The notes under the pieces are model-generated. The model did no database searches and was not told where the DNA came from. It saw only the letters and a list, made by a program, of their open reading frames with translations. The translations under genes were made by a program, and so were the position numbers. Shown here one piece after another: positions 54,832 to 63,840 of a stretch of DNA of 64,000 nucleotides (within the stretch, counting starts at the first letter, position 1; every line of letters starts with the position of its first letter). The DNA comes from Sphingomonas sp. LY54 (GTDB taxonomy: Bacteria > Pseudomonadota > Alphaproteobacteria > Sphingomonadales > Sphingomonadaceae), in NCBI RefSeq assembly GCF_035594035.1, contig NZ_CP141588.1, forward strand, positions 1,943,501 through 2,007,500, read 5' to 3'.

Positions 54832-55784
54832 GCGACAACTTTCAGTCTGGATTCGGTACGGACGCCTTCCCAGAGGGTGACGGTGAGCTCGCCGCCCTCG
54901 AGATGATCGACGACGCGGCCCTTCAGTCCCGCCTGGTCCATCCACTTGATGATAACCTCGTCGGCAAAACCAAGCCGGGCATGGGCGTCGCGGACGCGCA
55001 GTTCCTCGACGTCGTGCGGCGCGAAGTCGACGATCAGCAGCCGACCGCCGGGAACGAGGAGGCGCGCCGCCTCGGCGATCACCGCCGCCGGCTGCTGCGC
55101 ATAATGCAGCACCTGATGGATGATGACGGTGTCGGCGGAGGCGGAAGGAAGCTGCAGCGCGTACATGTCGCCCTGGCGAAGCTCGGCGGGGCCAAGGCCG
55201 GCTTCGGCGAGCTTGACCCGGGCCAGGCGCAGCATCTCCGGCGACCGATCGATGCCGAGGACGCTGACGGCTTCGCGGCCGAACAACGCCATCATGCGGC
55301 CGGTGCCGGTGCCGATATCGACGAGCCGGCCGACCGGCGTGCCGCTCAACGCGCGGGCGACGGCGGCTTCGACCTCGCTCTCGGCGACATGGAGCGAGCG
55401 CAGCTCATCCCACTCCGAGGCGTGCTGCGCGAAGAATTGCTCGGCCGCGGCGGCGCGGTCGGCGCGGACTGCATTGAGTCGGGCCAGATCCGCGATGAGC
55501 CACGGATCCTCGCCGTCGGAACGGGACCAGGAATCGAGCAGATCGAACAGGGGATCGACCCGCTCGGGCGCGCCGACGCTGAGGAACACCCAGCTTCCTT
55601 CCTTGCGCCGCTCGGCAAGGCCCGCGTCGATCAGGATTTTCACATGGCGCGAGACTCGCGGCTGGCTCTGCCCGAGCACCTGCGCCAGCTCGCCCACGGA
55701 TAGCTCCATCGCGCGCAACAGATTTACGATCCGGAGCCGCGTGGGATCGGCGAGGGAACGGAAGATGTCTACGGTGGCTGCCAT
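54828..55784 (-). CDS. ArsR-family regulator fused to a SAM-methyltransferase domain (SahR-like)
   Basis: 318 residues. Residues 1-90 form an ArsR-type winged helix ('IFRSLADPTRLRIVNLLRAMELSVGELAQVLGQSQPRVSRHVKILIDAGLAERRKEG'), and residues about 140-315 form a class I methyltransferase fold ('VGRLVDIGTGTGRMMALFG', 'GIDRSPEMLRLAR', 'SADTVIIHQVLHYAQQP'). In proteobacteria, regulators of this two-part design (SahR) sense S-adenosylhomocysteine and control methionine-cycle genes. Here it is coupled to metF and metH, and a perfect 20-bp palindrome lies 10 bases upstream of its start. The assignment as SahR is by architecture and position. Confidence 0.9.
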   Translation of the reverse strand: MAATVDIFRSLADPTRLRIVNLLRAMELSVGELAQVLGQSQPRVSRHVKILIDAGLAERRKEGSWVFLSVGAPERVDPLFDLLDSWSRSDGEDPWLIADLARLNAVRADRAAAAEQFFAQHASEWDELRSLHVAESEVEAAVARALSGTPVGRLVDIGTGTGRMMALFGREAVSVLGIDRSPEMLRLARVKLAEAGLGPAELRQGDMYALQLPSASADTVIIHQVLHYAQQPAAVIAEAARLLVPGGRLLIVDFAPHDVEELRVRDAHARLGFADEVIIKWMDQAGLKGRVVDHLEGGELTVTLWEGVRTESRLKVVA

Positions 55785-55793
55785 GATTTAAGG

Positions 55794-55813
55794 ATATAAA
55801 GATATCTTTATAT
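55794..55813. promoter_or_regulatory. Perfect 20-bp palindrome at the head of the methionine operon (candidate SahR operator)
   Basis: ATATAAAGATATCTTTATAT is fully self-complementary and lies 10 bases upstream of the start of the ArsR/methyltransferase gene at 55784, within its promoter or leader. It is far more AT-rich than its surroundings. ArsR-type repressors bind palindromes of this kind; its position fits autoregulation of the whole metF-metH operon. Confidence 0.7.
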
Positions 55814-55898
55814 GAGGGTCAAGGCAGTTGTGCCTTGTCGGCCCTGACCGCCTGTGGCACGCCATTCCGCGTGGGGGGCAAGAAACGAAGGTGCCTTT

Positions 55899-56762
55899 AT
55901 GCGACTGATATTGGCTCTGATCCTTGCCCTGCCCCTCGCTGCCTGCGCCACCACTGGGGATCGTGCCTCACTCGATCCGCGCGATCCCTATGAAGGGTTC
56001 AACCGCGGCGTCTGGAGCTTCAACCAGGCGGTCGACAAGGTTGCGGTGAAGCCGGCGGCGACGATCTACCGCACGGTGACGCCGGTCCCGGCGCGGCGCG
56101 GCATCAGCCGGGTCCTCTCGAACCTCGGCGAGCCCTTCTCGTTCATCAACAACCTGCTGCAGGGGAAGCCGAAGCGCGCGTTCAATTCGCTCGGCCGCTT
56201 CCTCGTCAATTCGACGATCGGCGTCGGCGGCCTCGCCGACCATGCCACCGATCTCGGCCTGCCGCAGACGCGCGAAGATTTCGGCCAGACCCTGGCCGTT
56301 GGCGGCGCCCGCAAGAGCCCGTACCTCGTTCTCCCCATCTTCGGGCCTTCCACGGTGCGCGACGCCGTCGGCACGGCCGTGGAGTGGGTCGGCGATCCGG
56401 CCCGGATCGTGATGGGCAGCGAGCTCAGCACCACCCAGGGCTACGTCGTCACAGGAACGCGGGTCGTGGATGCGCGCTCGCGGGCGATGGAGGACGGCAC
56501 CGATTCGCTGCTGGAGACGAGCGCCGATTCTTATGCCGTAGCGCGCTCGGCCTACTTCCAGCGCCGCGAGGCGCAGATCAACGACGAGGATCCGTCCAAG
56601 GCGCAGGCGACCGAGAGCGAGGAGGAAATGCTAGAGAAGGCGCTCGGGGACGACGCGGTCAAACCGCAGCCGGACGAACCGGAGATAGACCCCGATTCGG
56701 CACCGCTGGAAGAAGAGCAGCCGCAGGCTCCGGAAATCGCTGCGCCGAGCGGAGACCTTTGA
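55899..56762 (+). CDS. mlaA: MlaA-family lipoprotein (VacJ), outer-membrane lipid asymmetry
   Basis: 287 residues. A lipoprotein signal (MRLILALILALPLAAC) leads into the MlaA core: 'DPYEGFNRGVWSFNQAVDKVAVKPAATIYRTVTPVPARRGISRVLSNLGEPFSFINNLLQGKPKRAFNSLGRFLVNSTIGVGGLADHATDLGLPQTREDFGQTLAVGG' and 'SPYLVLPIFGPSTVRDAVGTAVE'. The family forms the outer-membrane channel that removes surface phospholipids for return to the inner membrane. An unusual acidic tail (about 235-287) rich in Glu, Asp and Pro extends the protein. The ATG at 55899 starts the signal peptide. The other Mla genes are not in the window. Confidence 0.92.
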   Translation: MRLILALILALPLAACATTGDRASLDPRDPYEGFNRGVWSFNQAVDKVAVKPAATIYRTVTPVPARRGISRVLSNLGEPFSFINNLLQGKPKRAFNSLGRFLVNSTIGVGGLADHATDLGLPQTREDFGQTLAVGGARKSPYLVLPIFGPSTVRDAVGTAVEWVGDPARIVMGSELSTTQGYVVTGTRVVDARSRAMEDGTDSLLETSADSYAVARSAYFQRREAQINDEDPSKAQATESEEEMLEKALGDDAVKPQPDEPEIDPDSAPLEEEQPQAPEIAAPSGDL

Positions 56763-56866
56763 CTACTGAAAGAGTAGACATACCCCCCAACCTTCTCTAA
56801 ATCGATGCGCTGCTGGACAGCAGGGGGGGCAGCCTCCCAGTACCTCGCCCAGCGTATATTAGTTAC

Positions 56867-56876
56867 CCCAATTGGG
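56867..56876 (+). other. Palindrome overlapping the ribosome binding site of a small lipoprotein gene
   Basis: CCCAATTGGG is fully self-complementary and runs into the GGGAGG ribosome binding site (56874-56879) of the GTG start at 56888. It might bind a regulator or fold over the ribosome site. Its shortness (10 bp) leaves chance as a real possibility. Confidence 0.35.
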
Positions 56877-56887
56877 AGGAAAAGCCC

Positions 56888-57157
56888 GTGAAGAAAATTG
56901 CTCTGACCCTCGCTGCTGTTGCGACCCTCGGCCTCACCGCTTGCGGCGGTGCTGACACCGAAGCCGCCAACGAGACCAACACCGCCGTGACCGAGCTCGA
57001 CGCGACCGCCAACGAAGCCGTCGTCGACGTCAACGCTGCCGCTGCTGACTCGATCAACGCCGCCGACGCCGCTCTCGACAACGCCGGTGCGGCCGTCGAG
57101 AACGCGACCGACGCCGTTGCCAACGCTGGCGAGGCCGTCGAAGCCAACGCTCAGTAA
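56888..57157 (+). CDS. Small Ala-rich helical lipoprotein
   Basis: 89 residues from a GTG. The signal ends at Cys19 (GLTAC). The mature part is dominated by Ala, Asn, Asp, Glu and Val with repeated 'NAxxAVxNA' heptad-like units ('ALDNAGAAVENATDAVANAGEAVEANAQ'), predicting a long amphipathic helix as in Lpp-type lipoproteins. No Lys or Arg closes the C-terminus, so it lacks the peptidoglycan-linking end of Lpp. GGAGG lies about 9 bases upstream. A strong terminator follows. Function is not known; an outer-membrane or periplasmic structural role is plausible. Confidence 0.75.
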   Translation: MKKIALTLAAVATLGLTACGGADTEAANETNTAVTELDATANEAVVDVNAAAADSINAADAALDNAGAAVENATDAVANAGEAVEANAQ

Positions 57158-57179
57158 GCGTTCCTTCGCGGAAAAGTTT

Positions 57180-57215
57180 GGGGCCTGGCGCGCAAGCGCC
57201 GGGCCCCTTTCTTTT
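57180..57215 (+). terminator. Intrinsic terminator of the Ala-rich lipoprotein gene
   Basis: A 12-bp stem (GGGGCCTGGCGC pairing with GCGCCGGGCCCC, one T-G pair) closes on a GCAA tetraloop and is followed by TTTCTTTT. It is 23 bases after the stop. This is a strong Rho-independent terminator. Confidence 0.88.
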
Positions 57216-57265
57216 GTCCGCCGTCCGTTTAGTCTCGCGCGCTTCACTGTAGCCGGGAGGGATGA

Positions 57266-57511
57266 ATGAGAGCTTTGGCAGGAATGGCGGCGCTGGCGCT
57301 GCTGGCCGCATGCGGCGGCGGCGACGACAATGCGCTGAGCGCCGACGAGAATGCAGCGTTGAACGAGGCGGCGGAGATGCTGGACGCCTCGCCCGACAGC
57401 CTGATCGCGGCCGATGACGGCCTGGGCAACGGCGAGATGCCGGCGGAGGAAGTCCCCGCGACCGGGGAGGTTCCGGCCACCGAGGAAGAAGCGATCGACG
57501 CGCAGCAATAA
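57266..57511 (+). CDS. Small acidic lipoprotein
   Basis: 81 residues. MRALAGMAALALLAAC is the lipoprotein signal, then 'GGGDDNALSADENAALNEAAEMLDASPDSLIAADDG', then a Pro/Glu-rich tail with 'EEVPATGEVPATEEEAID'. It is strongly acidic and probably unstructured beyond one helix. It lies directly downstream of the Ala-rich lipoprotein gene but behind that gene's terminator, so it is a separate transcript. A strong hairpin with T-rich flanks on both strands follows. I do not recognise the family. Confidence 0.7.
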   Translation: MRALAGMAALALLAACGGGDDNALSADENAALNEAAEMLDASPDSLIAADDGLGNGEMPAEEVPATGEVPATEEEAIDAQQ

Positions 57512-57551
57512 GATTCGGCCGACGGCATCGCCGCGGCAGCCAAAAGAAGAA

Positions 57552-57586
57552 GGGCCGGGGAGTCGCCTCCCCGGCCCTTTCTCTTT
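57552..57586. terminator. Bidirectional terminator between the acidic lipoprotein gene and groEL
   Basis: An 11-bp perfect stem (GGGCCGGGGAG with CTCCCCGGCCC) around a TCGC loop is followed by TTTCTCTTT on the plus strand, and the preceding AAAAGAAGAA becomes TTCTTCTTTT on the minus strand. It can therefore stop transcripts from both sides: the lipoprotein gene from the left and groEL from the right. Confidence 0.85.
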
Positions 57587-57603
57587 GGCGATGGCTGCCG
57601 GAC

Positions 57604-59330
<1,727 letters not shown>

Positions 59331-59337
59331 GCAAAGG

Positions 59338-59625
59338 TCAGCCGACGATCCCGAGGATGTCGGATTCCTTCATGATGAGCAGGTCTTCGCCGTTGACGCG
59401 GACCTCGGTGCCCGACCACTTGCCGAACAGGATGCGGTCGCCGGCCTTGACGTCGAGCGGGGTCACCTTTCCGTCTTCCGACTTGGCGCCGGCGCCGGCG
59501 GCGACGACTTCGCCTTCCTGCGGCTTTTCCTTCGCGGTGTCGGGGATGATGATGCCGCCGGCCGTCTTCTCTTCGGCCTCTACACGGCGCACGAGCACCC
59601 GATCATGAAGCGGACGAAAATTCAT
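59338..59625 (-). CDS. groES: Co-chaperonin GroES
   Basis: 95 residues, the usual size. It caps the GroEL ring. The start '[44 protein letters not shown]' contains the mobile loop that touches GroEL, and the C-terminal half '[37 protein letters not shown]' completes the beta-barrel. AGGGAA is close upstream. It is transcribed from a promoter at 59730-59757 that overlaps a CIRCE operator, and precedes groEL with a palindromic repeat in between. Confidence 0.98.
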   Translation of the reverse strand: MNFRPLHDRVLVRRVEAEEKTAGGIIIPDTAKEKPQEGEVVAAGAGAKSEDGKVTPLDVKAGDRILFGKWSGTEVRVNGEDLLIMKESDILGIVG

Positions 59626-59695
59626 GCGCGTTCCCTTTCTGTCATTCTTGCGTCAGCCCCCCGATTCAAGGAACTGCCCGCCTGGTGGAAGCTTG

Positions 59696-59722
59696 TTAGC
59701 ACTCTAGCTTGGTGAGTGCCAA
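59696..59722 (-). promoter_or_regulatory. CIRCE operator of groES-groEL (HrcA site)
   Basis: TTAGCACTC (59696-59704), nine bases, then GAGTGCCAA (59714-59722). The CIRCE consensus is TTAGCACTC-N9-GAGTGCTAA, so there is one mismatch in the right arm. It lies 71 bases upstream of the groES start and just downstream of the -10 box. HrcA repression under normal growth is the expected effect. Confidence 0.9.
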
Positions 59723-59729
59723 TGGCGTC

Positions 59730-59757
59730 GATTTAGGCTTTGTGAGTGAGGCGTCAA
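59730..59757 (-). promoter_or_regulatory. Vegetative-type promoter of groES
   Basis: On the minus strand the -35 box TTGACG (59757-59752) is separated by 16 bases from the -10 box TAAATC (59735-59730). The CIRCE operator begins 7 bases further downstream, which places it at the expected transcription start. The spacing is slightly short, so the exact -10 could shift by one base. Confidence 0.65.
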
Positions 59758-59870
59758 GGGGCGCGAGCGGGCAAATATGCCAAGCGGGCCGAAGCGCAGG
59801 GCCAAGCCCGCATTTACAGGGGCTTGCCGCTCCGATAGCGCATCGGAGGACTGGAAGGGAAAGACTGGCA

Positions 59871-61745
59871 ATGCGGTTTATCGGCAAGGTGTGGCGATTG
59901 CTGGTCGGAGTGAAGGACGCGCTCGTCCTGCTCTTCATGCTGCTCTTCTTCGGGGCCCTCTACGCGGCCCTGTCCGCCAATCCCTATGCCGGCAGCGCCA
60001 GCGAGGGCGCCTTGCTGCTCGCCCTTTCTGGAAGCATCGTCGAGCAGCCCGCTGAGTCGGAACCGTTCGAGCTGCTCGCGGGCGGCGGGCCGCTGGTGCG
60101 CGAATATCGGCTCCGGGACGTCGTCCACGCGCTCGAAACGGCCGCGACGGACGACCGCGTGAAGGCGGTGGCGCTCGATCTCGACATCTTCACGGGCGGC
60201 GGCCAGTCGGCCTTGTCGGACGTCGGCGCGGCGATGGACGTGGTACGCAAGGCTGGCAAGCCGGTCGTCGCCTACGCCACCGGCTATAGCGACGATTCCT
60301 ACCTGCTGGCCGCGCACGCCAGCGAGGTGTGGCTCGATCCGCTCGGCGGAGTGCTGATCGCCGGGCCGGGCGGCGCGAACCTCTATTACAAGGGCCTGCT
60401 CGACAAGATCGGCGTCACCGCCAACGTCTACCGCGTCGGCACCTACAAGGCCGCGGTCGAGCCCTTCACCCGCAGCGACATGTCGCCCGAATCGCGCGAG
60501 GCGAGCCAGGCGCTGGCCGGCGCCCTGTGGGAGACGTGGCAGGACGAGGTGCAGCGCTCACGGCCCAAGGCGCAGCTCGCCGCTTACGTCGCCGCACCGG
60601 CGCAGCTTATGGCCGCCGCCGGCGGCGACATGGCCAAGGCGGCGCTCGCCGCCGGGCTGGTCGACCGGATCGGCGACCGCACCGCCTTCGGCAAGCGGAT
60701 GGCCGAACTGGCCGGCGTCGATGAGGAGAAGGTGCCGGGCAGCTTCAAGACGATCGCCTATGACGCCTGGATCAACGCCAACCCGGCGGTCGACAATGCG
60801 GGCCAGATCGGAATCGTCACCGTGGCCGGCGAGATCGTCGACGGCGAGGCGGGCCTCGGCACCGCCGGCGGCGAGACGGTCGCCAAGGCGATCTACAAGG
60901 GCCTCGAGAAGCGCGACCTGCGCGCGCTCGTCGTACGGGTCGATTCGCCGGGCGGGTCGGTGCTCGCCTCCGAGCGCATCCGCCAGGCGGTGCTCGACGC
61001 CAAGTCGAAGGGGCTGCCGGTGGTGGTCTCGATGGGATCGGTCGCCGCCTCGGGCGGATACTGGATCGCCACGGCCGGCGACCGCATCTTCGCAGAGCCG
61101 GAGACGATCACCGGCTCGATCGGCGTGTTCGGCATCCTGCCGAGCTTCGAAGGCACGCTCGACAAGCTCGGGGTCGGCGCCGACGGCGTCAAGACGACGC
61201 CCTTGTCGGGCGAGCCCGACATGCTGCGCGGGCCGTCCCCGGAGGCCGACCAGCTCATCCAGCTCGGCGTCGAGGGCACCTACCGCCGCTTCGTCGGCCT
61301 CGTCGCGGCGGCGCGAAAAATGCCGCCGCAACGAGTCGATCGGATCGCCCAAGGCCGCGTCTGGGACGGCGGCACCGCGCGCCAGCTCGGTCTCGTCGAC
61401 CAGTTCGGTTCGCTCGACGCCGCCATCGCCGAGGCGGCGCGCCGCGCCAAGCTCGACCCCGAGACGGCCAAGGCGGTGTGGCTCGAGAAGGAGCCGAGCT
61501 GGTTCGACGCGCTGTTCGCCAGCGCGGCAGGCAGCGGCACCGAGGAGCAGGCGCGCGACGTGTTCAGCCGCGTCGCTGCCAAGCCCGAGCGGATGCTGCT
61601 GCGCGGGCTGCACGACGCGCGGCGCATCCTGTCGGGTCCGGCCATCCAGGCGCGCTGCCTCGACTGCCCGTCCGGAACGACGCCGTTGCGCCGGCGCGAT
61701 CGTCAGTCGCTCGGCGCCTGGCTCACCCAGTTGCTGCCGGGCTGA
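59871..61745 (+). CDS. sppA: Signal peptide peptidase SppA, 67-kDa type
   Basis: 624 residues. One N-terminal membrane helix ('VGVKDALVLLFMLLFFGALYAALSANP') anchors two tandem S49 protease halves. The catalytic lysine is in the first half ('VYRVGTYKAAVEPFTRSDMS') and the serine in the second ('VVVSMGSVAASGGYWIATAGDRIFAEPETITGSIGVFG'), which is the SppA arrangement. It degrades cleaved signal peptides in the inner membrane. The C-terminus (about 560-624) is a basic extension. The ATG at 59871 (MRFIGKVWRLL) is used; the frame upstream from 59709 is not conserved and overlaps the groES operator. Confidence 0.93.
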   Translation: MRFIGKVWRLLVGVKDALVLLFMLLFFGALYAALSANPYAGSASEGALLLALSGSIVEQPAESEPFELLAGGGPLVREYRLRDVVHALETAATDDRVKAVALDLDIFTGGGQSALSDVGAAMDVVRKAGKPVVAYATGYSDDSYLLAAHASEVWLDPLGGVLIAGPGGANLYYKGLLDKIGVTANVYRVGTYKAAVEPFTRSDMSPESREASQALAGALWETWQDEVQRSRPKAQLAAYVAAPAQLMAAAGGDMAKAALAAGLVDRIGDRTAFGKRMAELAGVDEEKVPGSFKTIAYDAWINANPAVDNAGQIGIVTVAGEIVDGEAGLGTAGGETVAKAIYKGLEKRDLRALVVRVDSPGGSVLASERIRQAVLDAKSKGLPVVVSMGSVAASGGYWIATAGDRIFAEPETITGSIGVFGILPSFEGTLDKLGVGADGVKTTPLSGEPDMLRGPSPEADQLIQLGVEGTYRRFVGLVAAARKMPPQRVDRIAQGRVWDGGTARQLGLVDQFGSLDAAIAEAARRAKLDPETAKAVWLEKEPSWFDALFASAAGSGTEEQARDVFSRVAAKPERMLLRGLHDARRILSGPAIQARCLDCPSGTTPLRRRDRQSLGAWLTQLLPG

Positions 61746-61751
61746 ATCGCC

Positions 61752-62381
61752 TCAGCGCGGATAAGTGGGTAGGTGCCAGCCGTAGCGGATCGCGCCCGCG
61801 CGCAAGGTGAAGCCGGCCAGTGCTGCGATCGCACCGGCGATGGTCCCGGGCAGGCCGAGCAGGAGCAGCCCGACCATCATTGCGGCGGAGAGAGCAGCAG
61901 CAGTGACGTAGAGTTCGGGGCGCATCAGGATCGACGGCTCGCCGGTCAGGACGTCGCGCAGGATCCCACCAACGCAGCCGGTCATCACGCCCATCGCGAT
62001 CGCCGGCAGGGGGGCGATGCCGAACGCCAGGCCCTTGGCCGCGCCGAACGTGCCGTAGGCGGCGAGCCCGAAAGCGTCGAGCCAGAGGAGGGCATTGCGC
62101 TCCCACCAGCGGCGCGGGGTCGACCAGACGATCAAGGCCGCGGCGATGCAGATGAGAAGAATGCTGTCGCGGCCGACCCAGAAAACCGGCGCCCCGATCA
62201 GCAGGTCGCGGATCGTGCCGCCGCCGACGCCCGTGATCACTGCGAAGAAGACGAAGGTCACCAGCGTCTGGCTCTTCTGGGCCGCGACCAGCGCGCCCGA
62301 CAAAGCGAACACGGCGATGCCTGCCAGATCGAGATAGGCGAGCAGAGGAGCGACGGCAGGGTGGAGCGGATCCGGCGTCAT
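61752..62381 (-). CDS. TRIC-type (UPF0126) membrane protein
   Basis: 209 residues with six to seven hydrophobic segments in two repeats. The family pattern is clear: 'LDLAGIAVFALSGALVAAQKSQTLVTFVFFAVITGVGGGTIRDLLIGAPVFWV' and, in the second half, 'DAFGLAAYGTFGAAKGLAFGIAPLPAIAMGVMTGCVGGILRDVLTGEPSILMR'. Bacterial TRIC-like proteins form trimeric cation channels; in bacteria some have been linked to glycine uptake. It starts 7 bases before the PepSY gene stop and is probably cotranscribed with it. The ATG is at 62381. Confidence 0.9.
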   Translation of the reverse strand: MTPDPLHPAVAPLLAYLDLAGIAVFALSGALVAAQKSQTLVTFVFFAVITGVGGGTIRDLLIGAPVFWVGRDSILLICIAAALIVWSTPRRWWERNALLWLDAFGLAAYGTFGAAKGLAFGIAPLPAIAMGVMTGCVGGILRDVLTGEPSILMRPELYVTAAALSAAMMVGLLLLGLPGTIAGAIAALAGFTLRAGAIRYGWHLPTYPR

Positions 62382-62388
62382 CGATTCA

Positions 62389-63075
62389 CTATCTTTTCCC
62401 TGGAGGGCGGCGCCGGATGGTCATCGGCAGCATGACGAGGGCCATCAGCACGGCCGCGAAGGAGAGGGCGCTGAAGGCGACCAGCAACGGCGTGTTGAAA
62501 TCGTCGCGCGTCTTGAGGTTCAGGATGTGGAGGCCCCAGAGAAAATCGTAGACCCGCCATAAATCGGTCCGCCGGGCGATGATGTCGCCGGTCGCCGCAT
62601 CGACGTAGAAACGGGTGCCGTCGTCGAAGCTGACCCGCCACGCCTCGACCGGCCGGCGCAGCTCGACCGGCGGCGCCTCGGCCGATGTCCGGTCGACGGC
62701 GGTGATGCGCGCGTCGCCGGTATAGCGTGCCTCCACCGCCTGCATCGCCTCGCGCGCGTTGAGCCCCGGCAGGAGGCGTCCGGTGGCGGGATCGGCGAGC
62801 CTCGTGCCCCCGTCGGCGTAGCGGATCACCCATTTGGGGCCGCTCCAGCGCGGCTCGAGCGCAAGCGAGGCGACGGGGCGGGGGCCGATTGCCGGCGCGA
62901 CCGGCGGCGCCGACAGGGCCAGCGGCCGAGCTTTTGCGACCAGATCCTCGCCGCGCACTCTTTCGATCGGCTGCGCCGCCATGAACAGGCCGCTGCCTGT
63001 CCAGATCAGCAGCGGGATGATGAGAATCCACCCCAGCCAGATGTGGACACGCCTCAGCGATGCTCGGACCTTCAC
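62389..63075 (-). CDS. PepSY-domain membrane protein
   Basis: 228 residues. A hydrophobic helix near the N-terminus ('VHIWLGWILIIPLLIWTGSGLFMAA') is followed by a PepSY-like segment ('LNAREAMQAVEARYTGDARITAVDRTSAEAPPVELRRPVEAWRVSFDDGTRFYVDAATGDIIARRTD'), and a C-terminal helix ('LLVAFSALSFAAVLMALVMLPMTI') returns to the membrane. The 'LWGLHILNLKTRDDFNTPLL' motif is typical of PepSY proteins associated with iron uptake or respiratory chains. It precedes the TRIC gene by 7 bases. Role not established. Confidence 0.85.
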   Translation of the reverse strand: MKVRASLRRVHIWLGWILIIPLLIWTGSGLFMAAQPIERVRGEDLVAKARPLALSAPPVAPAIGPRPVASLALEPRWSGPKWVIRYADGGTRLADPATGRLLPGLNAREAMQAVEARYTGDARITAVDRTSAEAPPVELRRPVEAWRVSFDDGTRFYVDAATGDIIARRTDLWRVYDFLWGLHILNLKTRDDFNTPLLVAFSALSFAAVLMALVMLPMTIRRRPPGKR

Positions 63076-63144
63076 GACAACTGCCCCCTACCCGGCAAGT
63101 GGAACGCGCAGTTTGTCAGCCCTTCGGCCCGAAAAGGAAAGCCC

Positions 63145-63780
63145 TCAGTCGAAGCGTTCGAGGCAACGCTGCATCACCGCCATGGGCGGGCCGCCCTTCG
63201 CCGCGACGGCCAGGGCTTCGCGACGCGCCCGCTGCTGCGCCGCCAGGTCCGGTCCGGCGCGGGCGCGCAGGCCCGGCCCAAGCCGCTGGTTCAGGCTCCG
63301 CGCGAGGCGATGATAATCGCCGAGCTGGCTGCCATAGTCGCCATCCTGGCGGGCGAGGGCGGTGGTGAGGAAGTCGCCGAGTTCGTCGCAGGCGAGCTGG
63401 GCGGCAAAGGCGTCGGGGGGCAAGGCGACCATCGCGATCTGCGTCGCCGGAAACGCTTCGCGGCATTCGGGGACCAAGTCCTGCCATTGGCCCGAGGTGA
63501 TCTCGCCCTCCAGTTCGGGCATGCGCTTCAGCACGGCGTTGGCCGCCTCCGCGTCGAACTCCTCGTCTGCGGCACCGGCGAGCAAGGCAAAATGGAGGAT
63601 CTGGCCCTGCGCGGAGAAAGGCAGTGCGGCCTTGATGTCGCCGGTCGCGGCGCGCGCTTCGGCCGCTGAGACCACGCCGCAGGTGGCGGCGCGATCGACC
63701 GGCGCTTCGGGCAGCGTCAGCGCCTTGGGCCCGCAGGAAGCCAGCACCAGAAGGGCGCCGGCAAAAAGGGAAAGCCGCAT
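63145..63780 (-). CDS. Putative lipoprotein, function unknown
   Basis: 211 residues. MRLSLFAGALLVLASC is a lipoprotein signal. The mature part is helical with three further cysteines (ATCGVVS, VPECREAF and LACDELG) and a fourth near the C-terminus (MQRCLERF), so one or two disulfides are possible. The C-terminal half is basic and Ala/Arg-rich ('NQRLGPGLRARAGPDLAAQQRARREALAVAAKGG'). I do not recognise the family; it looks like a periplasmic sphingomonad protein. It is on the same strand as, and precedes, the PepSY gene. Confidence 0.68.
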   Translation of the reverse strand: MRLSLFAGALLVLASCGPKALTLPEAPVDRAATCGVVSAAEARAATGDIKAALPFSAQGQILHFALLAGAADEEFDAEAANAVLKRMPELEGEITSGQWQDLVPECREAFPATQIAMVALPPDAFAAQLACDELGDFLTTALARQDGDYGSQLGDYHRLARSLNQRLGPGLRARAGPDLAAQQRARREALAVAAKGGPPMAVMQRCLERFD

Positions 63781-63840
63781 CCTCGCCTCGTTGAGAAACC
63801 GTAACGGTCTCCCAACGGGCGATCGGTGCGGCTGTTCCGC

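Noticed and set aside
56810..56823. CTGCTG-GA-CAGCAG inverted repeat downstream of mlaA as a terminator
   Set aside because: The loop would be only two bases and it is followed by a G-run, not a T-run. It does not fit a terminator.
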